From NCBI GenBank assembly GCA_944389075.1, contig CALXLA010000028.1:38159-102158 (forward strand): DNA of 64,000 nt. The letters run 5' to 3'. The stretch is from an uncultured Spirochaetaceae bacterium. GTDB lineage: Bacteria > Spirochaetota > Spirochaetia > Sphaerochaetales > Sphaerochaetaceae. Shown piece by piece: positions 1-7,988 of the stretch. Within the stretch, counting starts at the first letter, position 1. Every line of letters begins with the position of its first letter. The translations under genes were made by a program, and so were the position numbers. The notes under the pieces were generated by a model that searched no databases, was not told the DNA's origin, and saw only the letters and a list, made by a program, of their open reading frames with translations.

Positions 1-1
1 C

Positions 2-583
2 CATGTCTTCGCAGTGATTTTCTCCCTTCCTATCGGGGATGCCGCATTTGTCCTGTACACTGTTTTCGTAATTGCGGAGATATGCATTCATATTCATCTG
101 CATAGAACCGACAACGCTCTTCCGATAAAATCCATTATCATAAAAGATATTCTGCAGTTGCCGCTTTCTCTGGTCTTCACTAGGGTGATGAATACTTTCG
201 AGTACATGATACCTCAGCTTGACCAGTTGCCAGATACAGCGTTTTTCGGAACATTCGGCGGCCGTATTCTCGCACTTCTATTCGCTATTGCTGCAACAGG
301 GATTGGTGCAGCAGCTTCTCTGGATATGAGGATTGTTCCGAATCCCGGAGATGGAATTGTCCAGGCGATTTCAGACTTATCTGGAAAAGAGACCGGCCTT
401 GTGAAGAACATATTCGATGGATTCAATGTTGCGCTATCGATCATGCTAGGCCTTTTATTCGCAAAAGGGATTGTTGGCATAGGAATCGGAACGATAATCG
501 CATTCCTGGTAGTGGGCAGATTTGTTGCCATTTTCAACAGGTTCTGCTTCCCTTTCATCAGGTCAGTAGTTGCGGATTCCTGA
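2..583 (+). CDS. DUF6198 (YczE/YitT-like) integral membrane protein, 5' truncated
   Basis: C-terminal part of a multi-pass membrane protein; the frame is open from base 2, so the true start lies outside the window and the GTG at 14 is probably internal. About five hydrophobic segments are visible. The segment VPNPGDGIVQAISDLSGKE followed by a KNIFDGFNVALS stretch and an IGIGTIIAFLVVGR helix matches what I know of the YczE-like DUF6198 family. The role of this family is not established; distant relatives are linked to transport. It ends 258 bp before the tRNA gene. Family call fairly sure, function unknown. Confidence 0.75.
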   Translation, partial: HVFAVIFSLPIGDAAFVLYTVFVIAEICIHIHLHRTDNALPIKSIIIKDILQLPLSLVFTRVMNTFEYMIPQLDQLPDTAFFGTFGGRILALLFAIAATGIGAAASLDMRIVPNPGDGIVQAISDLSGKETGLVKNIFDGFNVALSIMLGLLFAKGIVGIGIGTIIAFLVVGRFVAIFNRFCFPFIRSVVADS

Positions 584-802
584 AATGATATGTTCAAGGC
601 TCTGAACTCAACAGTTCTGATACTGATGCGAAATCAATAAGCCATCTCCTCTGTCCTTCACATCAATGATTCAGGGATAACATCTGTATTTTCTTCTTGC
701 TTTAACAATACAGTTTCTATGATTTCCAGCTGTCCGTTCATTTTTTTCAAATAATCTTGAATTATATTTTCAGTAGAAAAAATTGGAAATTAAAAAAAAG
801 TA
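584..802. other. AT-rich spacer with a possible short coding remnant
   Basis: Spacer between the membrane protein and the tRNA promoter. On the minus strand a frame ending at about 658 encodes roughly 40 residues (ending EENTDVIPESLM, stop) with a Met near its middle, but there is no ribosome site and I recognise no family. It may be a decayed gene end or chance. Nothing else is seen. Confidence 0.25.
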
Positions 803-831
803 TTTACATGTGTTTTCAAATATGCTAATTT
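803..831 (+). promoter_or_regulatory. Promoter of tRNA-Val
   Basis: TTTACA at 803-808 and TAATTT at 826-831 with a 17-base spacer. The predicted start near 838 lies just before the mature tRNA 5' end at 842, as expected for a short tRNA leader. Confidence 0.6.
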
Positions 832-841
832 ATTTGAGCTT

Positions 842-913
842 GGGCGGTTAACTCAGCGGGAGAGTGTCACGTTGACATCGTGGAAGTCGCCAGTTCAATC
901 CTGGCATCGCCCA
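842..913 (+). tRNA. tRNA-Val (anticodon GAC)
   Basis: A full cloverleaf can be folded by eye. Acceptor stem GGGCGGT pairs with ATCGCCC (906-912), the D-stem is ACTC/GAGT, the anticodon stem is TCACG/CGTGG around loop TTGACAT, and the T-stem GCCAG/CTGGC encloses TTCAATC. The anticodon GAC reads GUC/GUU valine codons. Discriminator base A is at 913. The CCA end is not encoded (CTA follows), so CCA must be added by the nucleotidyltransferase. The gene stands alone, with its own promoter and terminator. Confidence 0.93.
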
Positions 914-918
914 CTAAG

Positions 919-959
919 GCTTATTCTATTCCAGATAAGGAATTGGATAAGCTTTTTTT
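919..959 (+). terminator. Intrinsic terminator after tRNA-Val
   Basis: Outer stem GCTTATTC (919-926) pairs with GGATAAGC (945-952); an inner ATTCC/GGAAT helix extends it. A run of seven T follows at 953-959. Confidence 0.7.
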
Positions 960-988
960 CTTTGTCCGATACCATTAAAAACAGAGAT

Positions 989-1010
989 GGGCACTAAACT
1001 GGGCACTAAA
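989..1010. repeat. Short direct repeat GGGCACTAAA x2
   Basis: GGGCACTAAA occurs at 989-998 and again at 1001-1010, two bases apart, about 75 bp beyond the tRNA gene. It may be chance or a scar of past integration at the tRNA; no integrase or att copy of the tRNA 3' end is seen. Confidence 0.3.
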
Positions 1011-1155
1011 GATTCTGAAATTTCTTCTCAGGAATGTATTGAAGGTCATTTTCTGTACAATCCATAAGCTTTTGATAATTTATCGTAAATTTACCAAATA
1101 ATTATTTGATAGAAATATGACAAAGTTTATAACAACTTATCTAGAAGGAAAGAAA

Positions 1156-1425
1156 ATGAACTTCAACCACGAGAGAAATGATTTTTTTGGAATTTCCGAT
1201 CTTGTCAGACTGAAGAAAGATACGGAATGCTATGACTTTGCCAATGATGATGAGAAAATCACTCTAAAAGCCGGAATCGAAATGTATGTAGTTGACATCC
1301 TTCGTGATGATGTTGTCACCATAGAACTATACGATGGCGAACATAACTATATGGCAGATGTCAGGAATGAGGATATAGAACTTGCAAAAAGAGGATGCAC
1401 CTATTTCCCGGACTTCAAGGAATGA
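1156..1425 (+). CDS. Small protein of unknown function, weakly DUF4926-like
   Basis: An 89-residue acidic protein. The start at 1156 is chosen because AAGGAA lies 5-6 bases upstream; an upstream in-frame ATG at 1117 has no ribosome site. The core (DLVRLKKDTECYDF, then KAGIEMYVVDILRDDVVTIELYDGE) has the look of the small SH3-like DUF4926 proteins, where 'LKKD' is followed by 'G..G.VV.v......vEf.d', but the match is weak. No signal peptide or membrane segment. It stands alone, directly beyond the tRNA gene, and could be cargo of a lost element. Function unknown. Confidence 0.55.
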   Translation: MNFNHERNDFFGISDLVRLKKDTECYDFANDDEKITLKAGIEMYVVDILRDDVVTIELYDGEHNYMADVRNEDIELAKRGCTYFPDFKE

Positions 1426-1745
1426 ACATATTATGTCCACAAACATGAGATATTTTATCTATCCTGATTCTTATGCTGTACATTAAATATACAGCATATC
1501 CAAAAGCTTATTATATTCAGCAGACAATTGAATCCAAAGCAGAAAGAATAATAAGGACTGATAACTAATAACAACTATAAAGATTAATTATTTATAATGT
1601 ATTGAATTACAAAACAAGTTCTGGTTTATGGTCTTCTGCTTTATCTTTTATTTTGTAAACTCGCGAATGAATTTGTTTGACTTCCGTACTAATATGACTG
1701 ACGGCGAAAGAATGGCCACCAGTTTTTTCTGATGGCCGATATATA
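1426..1745. other. AT-rich spacer, 320 bp
   Basis: No gene is seen on either strand. It contains one perfect inverted repeat (1472-1498) and an imperfect one, GGCCACCA/TGATGGCC, at about 1713-1736 whose T-run lies in the loop, so it is a poor terminator for the sufB-type gene that ends at 1746. Confidence 0.5.
1472..1498. repeat. Perfect 9-bp inverted repeat
   Basis: TATGCTGTA (1472-1480) and TACAGCATA (1490-1498) around a 9-base AT loop. No T-run follows on either side. It lies about 45 bp after the small gene and may be a weak terminator or a binding site. Confidence 0.4.
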
Positions 1746-2663
1746 TTATTTCAGGAAGCCTCTTATTATCCTTTCCTCTGCCTGTTCTTCTGTCAGGCCG
1801 AAAGTCTTCAGCTTGAGGATCTGTTCTCCTGCAATCTTACCGATAGCAGCTTCATGGATAAGGGCTGCATCGATATCATTCGCATCGAGCTGAGGAGATG
1901 CGCTTACCTTTCCGTTGCCTGTTATGATTGCATCGCATTCGCTGTGTCCTGAACATGGCGCATTGCCCCTGATCACCGAATGGAAGGCCTGATAGGAATC
2001 ATCCTTTGCGACAGATCTTGAGATAAGATCGACTGAGCTGTCTTTTCCATCCATATCCACTGCGAACTCAGTTGAAGCCCTCTGCTCCTTCTCTGTAAGC
2101 AGGCGCTCGTGAACGACAAGTCTGCCACCATCAGCAACAGAAGCGCGCGTAACCCGCTTTGAATCAGTCACACCGCCTATCTGGGAAGTATCCATCTCCA
2201 TTGAGGCGTTCTTGCCGATCTCTATCACTGTCACAGGATCTATCGTCTTGCGGCCTATGCCCTTTCCAAGACCTATATGCTTCTCTTCATAAAGGACATG
2301 GGAACCTTCACCGATCACGAACCTGTGTATTCCATTATGACGGGCTGGCTCACCTGTATCATTGTGCACACCGCAGCCTGCTATTATCTTTATATCGCAA
2401 TCCTTTCCGATGAAGAAATCATTATAGACAACATCATCAAGTCCGGGGACTGTCACACAGGCAGGAATCGCAAGAGTCTCTCCCTTAGTGCCATCATCAA
2501 CGTGGATATCAAGGCCAGGCTTGTCCTTCTTGGGCTCGATATGGATATGCTCTGAGCTCATCCTGGAAATAGACTGCCCGTTCTCTCTGATTGAATATGC
2601 ACCGCAGAATGATCCTTTCCAGTCCGAAACTATCTTCAGTATCTCTTCTGTATTCTGATTCAT
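1746..2663 (-). CDS. SufB/SufD-family Fe-S scaffold protein (SmsB-like)
   Basis: Predicted Fe-S cluster assembly scaffold partner of the adjacent SufC ATPase, cytoplasmic. The 305-residue protein has the SufBD beta-helix core; HIGLGKGIGRKTIDPVTVIEIG and the C-terminal SPQLDANDIDAALIHEAAIGK with a conserved-looking His/Glu are typical. It is shorter than SufB (about 470-490) and SufD (about 420) and there is only one copy, which fits the two-gene minimal SUF-like (SMS) systems known from archaea and anaerobes. The start at 2663 overlaps the sufC stop as ATGA, with GGGAGG upstream; a longer reading would run 30 bases into sufC. No cysteine desulfurase or SufU is near. Family sure; SMS assignment inferred. 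Confidence 0.85.
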   Translation of the reverse strand: MNQNTEEILKIVSDWKGSFCGAYSIRENGQSISRMSSEHIHIEPKKDKPGLDIHVDDGTKGETLAIPACVTVPGLDDVVYNDFFIGKDCDIKIIAGCGVHNDTGEPARHNGIHRFVIGEGSHVLYEEKHIGLGKGIGRKTIDPVTVIEIGKNASMEMDTSQIGGVTDSKRVTRASVADGGRLVVHERLLTEKEQRASTEFAVDMDGKDSSVDLISRSVAKDDSYQAFHSVIRGNAPCSGHSECDAIITGNGKVSASPQLDANDIDAALIHEAAIGKIAGEQILKLKTFGLTEEQAEERIIRGFLK

Positions 2664-3385
2664 GCCTCGCCTCCCATGCCATGAGCCGGACACCTAGGAC
2701 ATTTCGCATCGGAAAGAAGAGACGGAAGTATATCCACGGCACTGCCTTCCTCGCGTATCCTGCCCTTCTCTATCACGGCAATCCTGTCAGCTACACGCAG
2801 GATCCTCTCCTGATGGGAGATTATCACCTGAGCCATGTTCTCTCCCTTCATATCCTCGAATGCATCGATAAGTCCCGCAAAGGACCAGAGATCAATTCCA
2901 GCCTCCGGTTCATCGAAAATAGCAATCTTCGAATGTCTGGCAAGAACAGATGCGATCTCTATTCTCTTTATCTCGCCGCCAGAGAGAGATGCATTCACTT
3001 CCCTGTCCTCATAATCCCTTGCGCAGAGTCCGACCTTCGAAAGAAGGAGACAGAGATGCTCCTCATCCAGAGTATCGCCGGAAGCAATCTCCAGAAGGTC
3101 TTTTACGCTGATTCCCTTGAATCTCACAGGTTGCTGGAATGCATAGCTGATTCCTTTTCTCGCACGCTCTGTGACATCCAGATCCGTTATATCTTCACCA
3201 TCAAGGAAGATCCTTCCCTGAGATGGCTTCTCAATTCCGGCGATTATCTTCGCCAGAGTTGTCTTGCCGCCGCCATTAGGTCCTGTGATTGCCATGAGCC
3301 CCTTATCAGGAATGACAAGGTTGACAGACTCAAGCACATCACGGCCATCTGGCGCGTTCCATGATAGGTTCCTTAGTTCAAGCAT
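2660..3385 (-). CDS. sufC: SufC-like ABC ATPase of Fe-S assembly (SmsC-like)
   Basis: Soluble ATPase that drives the SufB-type scaffold. Visible motifs: Walker A GPNGGGKTT (35-43), Q-loop QQP (84-86), signature LSGGE (134-138), Walker B IAIFDEPEAGID (154-165) and switch His191. Length 241 is normal for SufC (about 250). The C-terminus carries an unusual CPRC pair (C229, C232) that most SufC proteins lack. It is the first gene of a two-gene operon, overlapping the scaffold gene by four bases. Upstream there is no clear ribosome site; TATTAT lies 11 bases before the ATG, so the leader may be only a few bases. Confidence 0.88.
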   Translation of the reverse strand: MLELRNLSWNAPDGRDVLESVNLVIPDKGLMAITGPNGGGKTTLAKIIAGIEKPSQGRIFLDGEDITDLDVTERARKGISYAFQQPVRFKGISVKDLLEIASGDTLDEEHLCLLLSKVGLCARDYEDREVNASLSGGEIKRIEIASVLARHSKIAIFDEPEAGIDLWSFAGLIDAFEDMKGENMAQVIISHQERILRVADRIAVIEKGRIREEGSAVDILPSLLSDAKCPRCPAHGMGGEA

Positions 3386-3481
3386 ACATCAGGAAGATAA
3401 TACAAAGCCGATTCCAAGAAAAGGACAATTATGAATTACAATTATCATATAATTATTCATTCCGATTAAGGAATTATTATA

Positions 3482-4394
3482 TCATCTAATATTTTCTTTA
3501 ATGAACTTCACTCTCTTACCGATCATTTTGTCAGACAATGAATTGCGGAAAAGCTGGTCAAATCCATGGCAGCTTCCTTTCACAAAATGGTAATCCACAG
3601 GAACGCCGGCAGTATTGAGACGTTCAGCATACTCTGAACCTTCATCGCGAAGACTGTCATATTCCTCAACCTCGATATATGTCCTTGGGAGAGATGAGAG
3701 ATCATTACATTCAGAGGGGCTGGTATCTGCATCGAGAATTGACCACATCTTTTCAGAAAGCTTTGCATTCCATATTGGACTATCCCGGAATGTCTTCATC
3801 GATTCTGTCGAAAGCCTGCGGTCAAGGACAGGATACACAAGCATCTGGAACTTCAGGCTGAACCCATTATCCCTTGCCCAAATCGCAAGAGATGCGGCAA
3901 GGCATCCTCCTGCGCTGTCTCCGCCTACGGCAATGGATGTGAAGCCCATATTCCCAGCTGCATACAAAAACGCCTTTACTGCATCCTCTTCCTGTGCAGG
4001 ATATGGATATCTGTCACTTGTCCGGTATCGAGGGACCATGACCGCGCACCCTGCTTCCGCTGCATATCTCGCGCAGATGCGGAAAAGTCCGTGGGCTTGC
4101 CTCGAAGAAGAAACCTCCGCCATGAAGATAAAACAGCAATGGCAGGTCATCCTTGCCTTCAGGCCTGAAAAGCACAAATGGCACACCCGAAGCAATGCCA
4201 TTCTCTACAGAAAGGCCATCTGGCAGCTTCGGGAACGGAAGATGAGTCAGGAATGAATTCGAAAGATGAAGGAAGGGCTTTGAAAGCGCAAATGATGGAA
4301 GAAGCAATGGAGACAAAATGCGGAGCATCCCTGCAAGAGGATACTTCCGCATTCTATATATGCACCATAAAAAGAGCAGTACAGCTATGATCAT
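3482..4394 (-). pseudogene. HSL-type alpha/beta hydrolase (esterase/lipase), frameshifted
   Basis: Two minus-strand frames together make one esterase of the hormone-sensitive-lipase family. The first (from 4394) has an N-terminal hydrophobic anchor, then YLHGGGFFFEAS with the HGGG oxyanion motif. The second carries HGLFRICARYAAEAGCAV, the nucleophile motif GGDSAGG and the catalytic His in GSCHGFD. The break falls at GGG 4093-4095: removing one of these bases joins the frames as EAS-HGLF and gives a 303-residue protein of normal family length. So it is a one-base insertion, either a recent inactivating mutation or a sequencing error. It lies 9 bp after (downstream of) the DUF4867 gene and may be co-transcribed. 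Confidence 0.8.
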
Positions 4395-4403
4395 CGAAGG
4401 TGA

Positions 4404-5030
4404 TTACAGATTCTCTGCTATATCGATATTCTCTCCCATAATGCCTACATAAGCTCCCTGTGCCGCCTCCGATGAGTCAGGATGGGCGAAAAGCCACTTA
4501 TTCCTTGCCCAGAGATACTTGTCCTCAGGAATCACAGGATCGATTGCGGGCTTCTCGGTATTCGTCTTCTCAGGAAGACCTACTATGACCCTGAAGTTCT
4601 TGCCACAAGGTGCGTAATGGAGAGTCGTTTCATATACAAGCACCGGAACACCTTCCGGAACCCGGAAAGCCTTCACGGATGATGAGTCGATCTTTCCGCC
4701 GGCTATGTCATCAATTTTAGCGAGAAGAAGCACGAAGGCCGATGAAGATACATTGAATTCCGCACCTCTGTGCCACTCAAGGCAATTAAGCTTGCTGTTC
4801 GTTCCATTACAGTAACCAATCTGTATAGGCATTCCACCATAAAGGTGATCGGAAAGAACCTGATGGATCTTGAGGGCATCAAGATCAGCATCATCTGCTA
4901 CATAAATCGTCCCATCATCAGGACTCTCTGTCTTCGTATCAAGCAGGGAAAGCATCTCTGCAGTATCGAGGCCTTCGATAACCTCGCCATAGCGTCTGAA
5001 TTCATCATCGAATACACTTAGGATCTCCAT
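4404..5030 (-). CDS. DUF4867 family protein
   Basis: A 208-residue protein of the DUF4867 family, recognised from EILSVFDDEFRRYGEV, YGGMPIQIGYCNGTNSKLN, LEWHRGAEFNV and TTLHYAPC. These proteins are thought to be cupin-like; HRGAE and THY/C residues could bind a metal, but no activity is established to my knowledge and some relatives lie in sugar-use loci. The start at 5030 is set by AAGGAG eight bases upstream; an upstream in-frame start at 5093 has no ribosome site. It heads a unit with the frameshifted esterase and faces the response regulator gene across about 165 bp. Confidence 0.72.
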   Translation of the reverse strand: MEILSVFDDEFRRYGEVIEGLDTAEMLSLLDTKTESPDDGTIYVADDADLDALKIHQVLSDHLYGGMPIQIGYCNGTNSKLNCLEWHRGAEFNVSSSAFVLLLAKIDDIAGGKIDSSSVKAFRVPEGVPVLVYETTLHYAPCGKNFRVIVGLPEKTNTEKPAIDPVIPEDKYLWARNKWLFAHPDSSEAAQGAYVGIMGENIDIAENL

Positions 5031-5196
5031 GGATATCTCCTTTTCGGCATTGCCGTCAGTGAAAACTCTAAGCTCTCTTTGCTCATCGGTCAACCAGCTT
5101 ATTCATCGCATATAACGTGCGTTTCATCGGATCTGGTTTATACTGATAATTAGAATTGGCTGAAAATCCGAAAAAAGAGAGCTTTGGAGAAGGATT

Positions 5197-5931
5197 ATGT
5201 TCAATATTGCAATATGCGATGACCAGACAACCCAGCTGAGAGCAACTGCAAAGGCACTTGATTCATACATTGCGCTCCATCCTGGCATGGAAGCGACAAC
5301 AAAGCTGTTCGACAATCCAAAGGATCTCCTGATGTCGCTCGACGACAACAGATGGAGTGTGATTATACTGGATGTCTGCATGACAGGAATGCTGGGGACG
5401 GATGCAGCGAAGGAAATCAGAAGCAGAAGCGGCAACGTGCCTATAATATTCATCTCGATTTCAGGCGAGTATGCCGTGGAGGCTTTTGCGCTCAATGCAG
5501 TGCATTACCTTCTGAAACCATTCCTGCAGGAGGATTTCAATGAGGCAATGGACCGGGCCCTGGGACCTTTCCCAAGCAAAGGCGCCGACAAGATAATGCT
5601 CAAGCTGAAAAACGGAATTCTCCATGCAGTCGATGTCGATTCGATAATGTTCATTGAGAGCATTGGCTATAGCAGGCTGATACATACGAAAGACAGAATA
5701 TATGAGGAAACAAGGAAAACGCTGGGAACTTTCATGGAAGAACTTGAAAAGATGCGTCCGGGGCTATTCATTCAGCCCTATAGAGGATATATAGTCAATA
5801 TGGAAGCAATAAAGACTATAGAGCCTCGCAGGATGCTGCTGAAATCCGGCGATACGATACTGATCAAGCGTGGTGATTTCCGGAAGATCCGTGACACATA
5901 CTTCAGCTGGTCATTTTCCGAAAAGCAGTGA
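5197..5931 (+). CDS. LytTR-family response regulator (AgrA/LytR type)
   Basis: Cytoplasmic DNA-binding response regulator. Receiver domain (1-120) with acidic pair D8-D9, phospho-acceptor D59 in VIILDVCM and K107 in LLKPF; LytTR DNA-binding domain from about 135 to the end, with FIESIGYSRLIHTKD and the FIQPYRGYIVNMEAIKTI segment. Ribosome site GAGAAGGA precedes the ATG. It overlaps the sensor kinase gene by four bases, so the two form a two-component system. No autoinducer-peptide gene (AgrB/D type) is next to it, so the signal is unknown. Confidence 0.88.
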   Translation: MFNIAICDDQTTQLRATAKALDSYIALHPGMEATTKLFDNPKDLLMSLDDNRWSVIILDVCMTGMLGTDAAKEIRSRSGNVPIIFISISGEYAVEAFALNAVHYLLKPFLQEDFNEAMDRALGPFPSKGADKIMLKLKNGILHAVDVDSIMFIESIGYSRLIHTKDRIYEETRKTLGTFMEELEKMRPGLFIQPYRGYIVNMEAIKTIEPRRMLLKSGDTILIKRGDFRKIRDTYFSWSFSEKQ

Positions 5932-7193
5932 ATACTATGCCACTTATGATCATAAGGGGGCTTCTTGTATACCTCTGCCATTTGCTTTGCCTCTACTATC
6001 TCTCCGTTCCGAAGGTAAGCAAGGAAGCAAGCCGCAGGATATGGACATCAACATTCGCCGTGATGTCGGTGTTCGTATCCATCTTAGCGGTATCTATGGG
6101 ATACAGCTCAAGATCAGTAGCCATTCTCTATTTCCTATCGATAATCTATTGCCTTGCAGTCTTCCTGATCACATCAGCAGGCCCTATACAGAAGAATATA
6201 TTCATCTTCACATCATATTCGGCATTCTTCATGATGGCTGTCGCGATATCTCAGTATACCGGGGATATCTTCTTCGATTCGGACCAGATAGCCATTGCAA
6301 TTATGCGCAATGCCATCCATATTGCTGGACTCATGGTAATCAGGCTTCATGCTGGAAAAGCCATAATAAACGTAACGAATGAAATCAGGACCGGATGGAA
6401 CAGCCTTGCGCTTTTCTCGATAATATCATGCATGCTTCTCTCTATACTCGCAATCGAGATGATGTTCCAGGATGAGAAGCAGGTATATGATCTTGTCAAG
6501 ATAATCGCCGTATCTCTTCTTGACGGCTCAGCCTACATCATAGTATTCAGGATGATCGACACCATGGCAAAGCAGACTGCAGCTGAGAAAATGGAAACCC
6601 TGCTCAAGAATGAGCTTGAATACGAAAAGGAGTACATAGAACATGCAAGAAGGATCCGGCATGATGCACGGCATCACTCAAGGATTCTGGCAGAATACCT
6701 GCAAGACGGGGACATGGAAAGCGCAAAGGCGTATATAGCGGAATACGGGACATCGTTTGATTCCGAAAAGGTCCCATACTGGTGTGAGAACAAAGCCGCA
6801 AATGCACTGATAAGGATGGCTGAACGTCATTCGGAGGCATCCGGAATCTCATTTGATGCAAAAGCAGCAATTCCGGAGAAACTTCCCCTGACTGATCCGG
6901 AACTCGCGATTGTCCTTGGCAATGTACTTGAAAACGCAATCAATGCATGTTCATCAGTCAGAAACCCCACAATATCGATGAAGGCAGTATGCAGGGATGA
7001 TTCACTGCTCATAGAAATATGCAACAGCATAGCGAAACCTGTCCAATTTGAGGATGGCCTGCCGAAAAGCAGCCGGAGCGATGGCGGAATCGGGATGAAG
7101 AGCGTCGTATCCGTACTCTCAGATCATGGTGCGATGATAAATTTCAGACAGAGCAACACGATATTCACGACTCAGCTGATCATTCCTCTTTGA
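5928..7193 (+). CDS. GHKL sensor histidine kinase (AgrC-like)
   Basis: Membrane sensor kinase partnered with the LytTR regulator. About six transmembrane segments fill residues 1-210, then a coiled linker. H245 in RRIRHDARHHSRIL is the phospho-acceptor, and the GHKL ATPase domain shows an N-box (GNVLENAINAC, about 331-341) and a G-box (DGGIGMKSV). Start is GTG overlapping the regulator stop as GTGA; an ATG three codons later is an alternative. Its end overlaps the convergent thioesterase gene by 14 bases. Membrane topology resembles peptide-sensing AgrC/ComD kinases, but the ligand cannot be read from the sequence. Confidence 0.85.
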   Translation: MNTMPLMIIRGLLVYLCHLLCLYYLSVPKVSKEASRRIWTSTFAVMSVFVSILAVSMGYSSRSVAILYFLSIIYCLAVFLITSAGPIQKNIFIFTSYSAFFMMAVAISQYTGDIFFDSDQIAIAIMRNAIHIAGLMVIRLHAGKAIINVTNEIRTGWNSLALFSIISCMLLSILAIEMMFQDEKQVYDLVKIIAVSLLDGSAYIIVFRMIDTMAKQTAAEKMETLLKNELEYEKEYIEHARRIRHDARHHSRILAEYLQDGDMESAKAYIAEYGTSFDSEKVPYWCENKAANALIRMAERHSEASGISFDAKAAIPEKLPLTDPELAIVLGNVLENAINACSSVRNPTISMKAVCRDDSLLIEICNSIAKPVQFEDGLPKSSRSDGGIGMKSVVSVLSDHGAMINFRQSNTIFTTQLIIPL

Positions 7194-7593
7194 ATCGTCT
7201 GAGGGCTTCAGCCACCTTCTCAGGACATGGAACAGGCCGCATCGTCTTAGGACTGACAAATGCGATCTTGGTCACAATCTCAGCGAGGACAACGCCATCC
7301 TTCTCGACTAACTGCTCGAATATGCAGTAGACGGTCTTCAGCTCCCTGAGCCTGGTCCTGACAGTTATGATATCACTCAGATGCCCTGGGCGCTTATAAT
7401 CCAGAGAGATGGATTTTAGGACGAAAATCGCTCCTTCTTCAGCAATCTTGTCATAGCTTAGCCCATTCATCCTATCACGGAGCATCTCAGTACGTGCATG
7501 TTCCGCGATATCGACATATGCGGCATGATATATGATTCCTTCCGCGTCCGTATCTGAATAATAAATCCTCTTATTCCACAGATGCTCACTCAT
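7180..7593 (-). CDS. YbgC/FadM-family acyl-CoA thioesterase (copy 2 of a tandem pair)
   Basis: A 137-residue hotdog-fold thioesterase. The N-terminal YYSDTDAEGIIYHAAYVD carries the family's catalytic Asp motif (DTDaeGivyH). Overlaps the upstream paralogue by ATGA, with AAGGGGG before its start. It is last in the lysine operon. The two copies share the motif and layout but differ widely elsewhere, so the duplication is old or they came separately. Substrate not predictable; family members hydrolyse short-chain or hydroxybenzoyl-type acyl-CoAs. Confidence 0.85.
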   Translation of the reverse strand: MSEHLWNKRIYYSDTDAEGIIYHAAYVDIAEHARTEMLRDRMNGLSYDKIAEEGAIFVLKSISLDYKRPGHLSDIITVRTRLRELKTVYCIFEQLVEKDGVVLAEIVTKIAFVSPKTMRPVPCPEKVAEALRRFKEE

Positions 7594-7988
7594 ACGGATT
7601 CCCCCTTAAGCGCAGCGAGAAAACGATCAGGTATCAGTTCAGGCCTCATTGTCTGGGAATTGATGAAAGCGAATTTCACATCAAGTGACGCAAGGAGGCT
7701 GTCACCTGAAAAAATTTCCTGCTTCACACATGCAGAGAATCGCTTCGTTTCCGCAGCCTCGCTTCTCACTACAATCTCATCATCAAGATGGGCTGGATTA
7801 TAATAGCTGATCTCTATATGAGTGATGACCGGAACAACAGCACCGCCCGTTTTCACTGTCTCAGGATTGTATCTCAGGAGGATCTCTGAGCGCGCATGCT
7901 CTGCCCAGTCGAAATAAGCTTTATGATATGCAATTCCCTCTGCATCCGTATCAGAGTAGTAGACCCGTTCCCTGTGCTCGAAAACCAT
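7590..7988 (-). CDS. YbgC/FadM-family acyl-CoA thioesterase (copy 1 of a tandem pair)
   Basis: About 132 residues, hotdog fold, with YYSDTDAEGIAYHKAYFDWAEHARSEILL near the N-terminus (read in two parts: the Asp motif and the following helix). AGGAGG lies just before two consecutive ATGs at 7991 and 7988; the first overlaps the lysA stop, the second has the better spacing and is chosen. It is translationally coupled between lysA and the second thioesterase. A link to lysine synthesis is not obvious; possibly the genes only share the transcript. Confidence 0.85.
   Translation of the reverse strand: MVFEHRERVYYSDTDAEGIAYHKAYFDWAEHARSEILLRYNPETVKTGGAVVPVITHIEISYYNPAHLDDEIVVRSEAAETKRFSACVKQEIFSGDSLLASLDVKFAFINSQTMRPELIPDRFLAALKGESV

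Noticed and set aside
842..1010. Integration site of a mobile element at tRNA-Val
   Set aside because: No integrase, no duplicated tRNA 3' end, only a short direct repeat; too little to claim an att site.
1713..1745. Terminator for the SufB-type gene
   Set aside because: The hairpin has a mismatch and its T-run is in the loop, not after the stem, on either strand.
2591..3364. 257-codon open frame opposite sufC
   Set aside because: Shadow of sufC; the minus strand has Walker and signature motifs.
3482..4394. Programmed frameshift in the esterase
   Set aside because: The site has no slippery heptamer with a following structure that I can see; a simple one-base insertion explains it.
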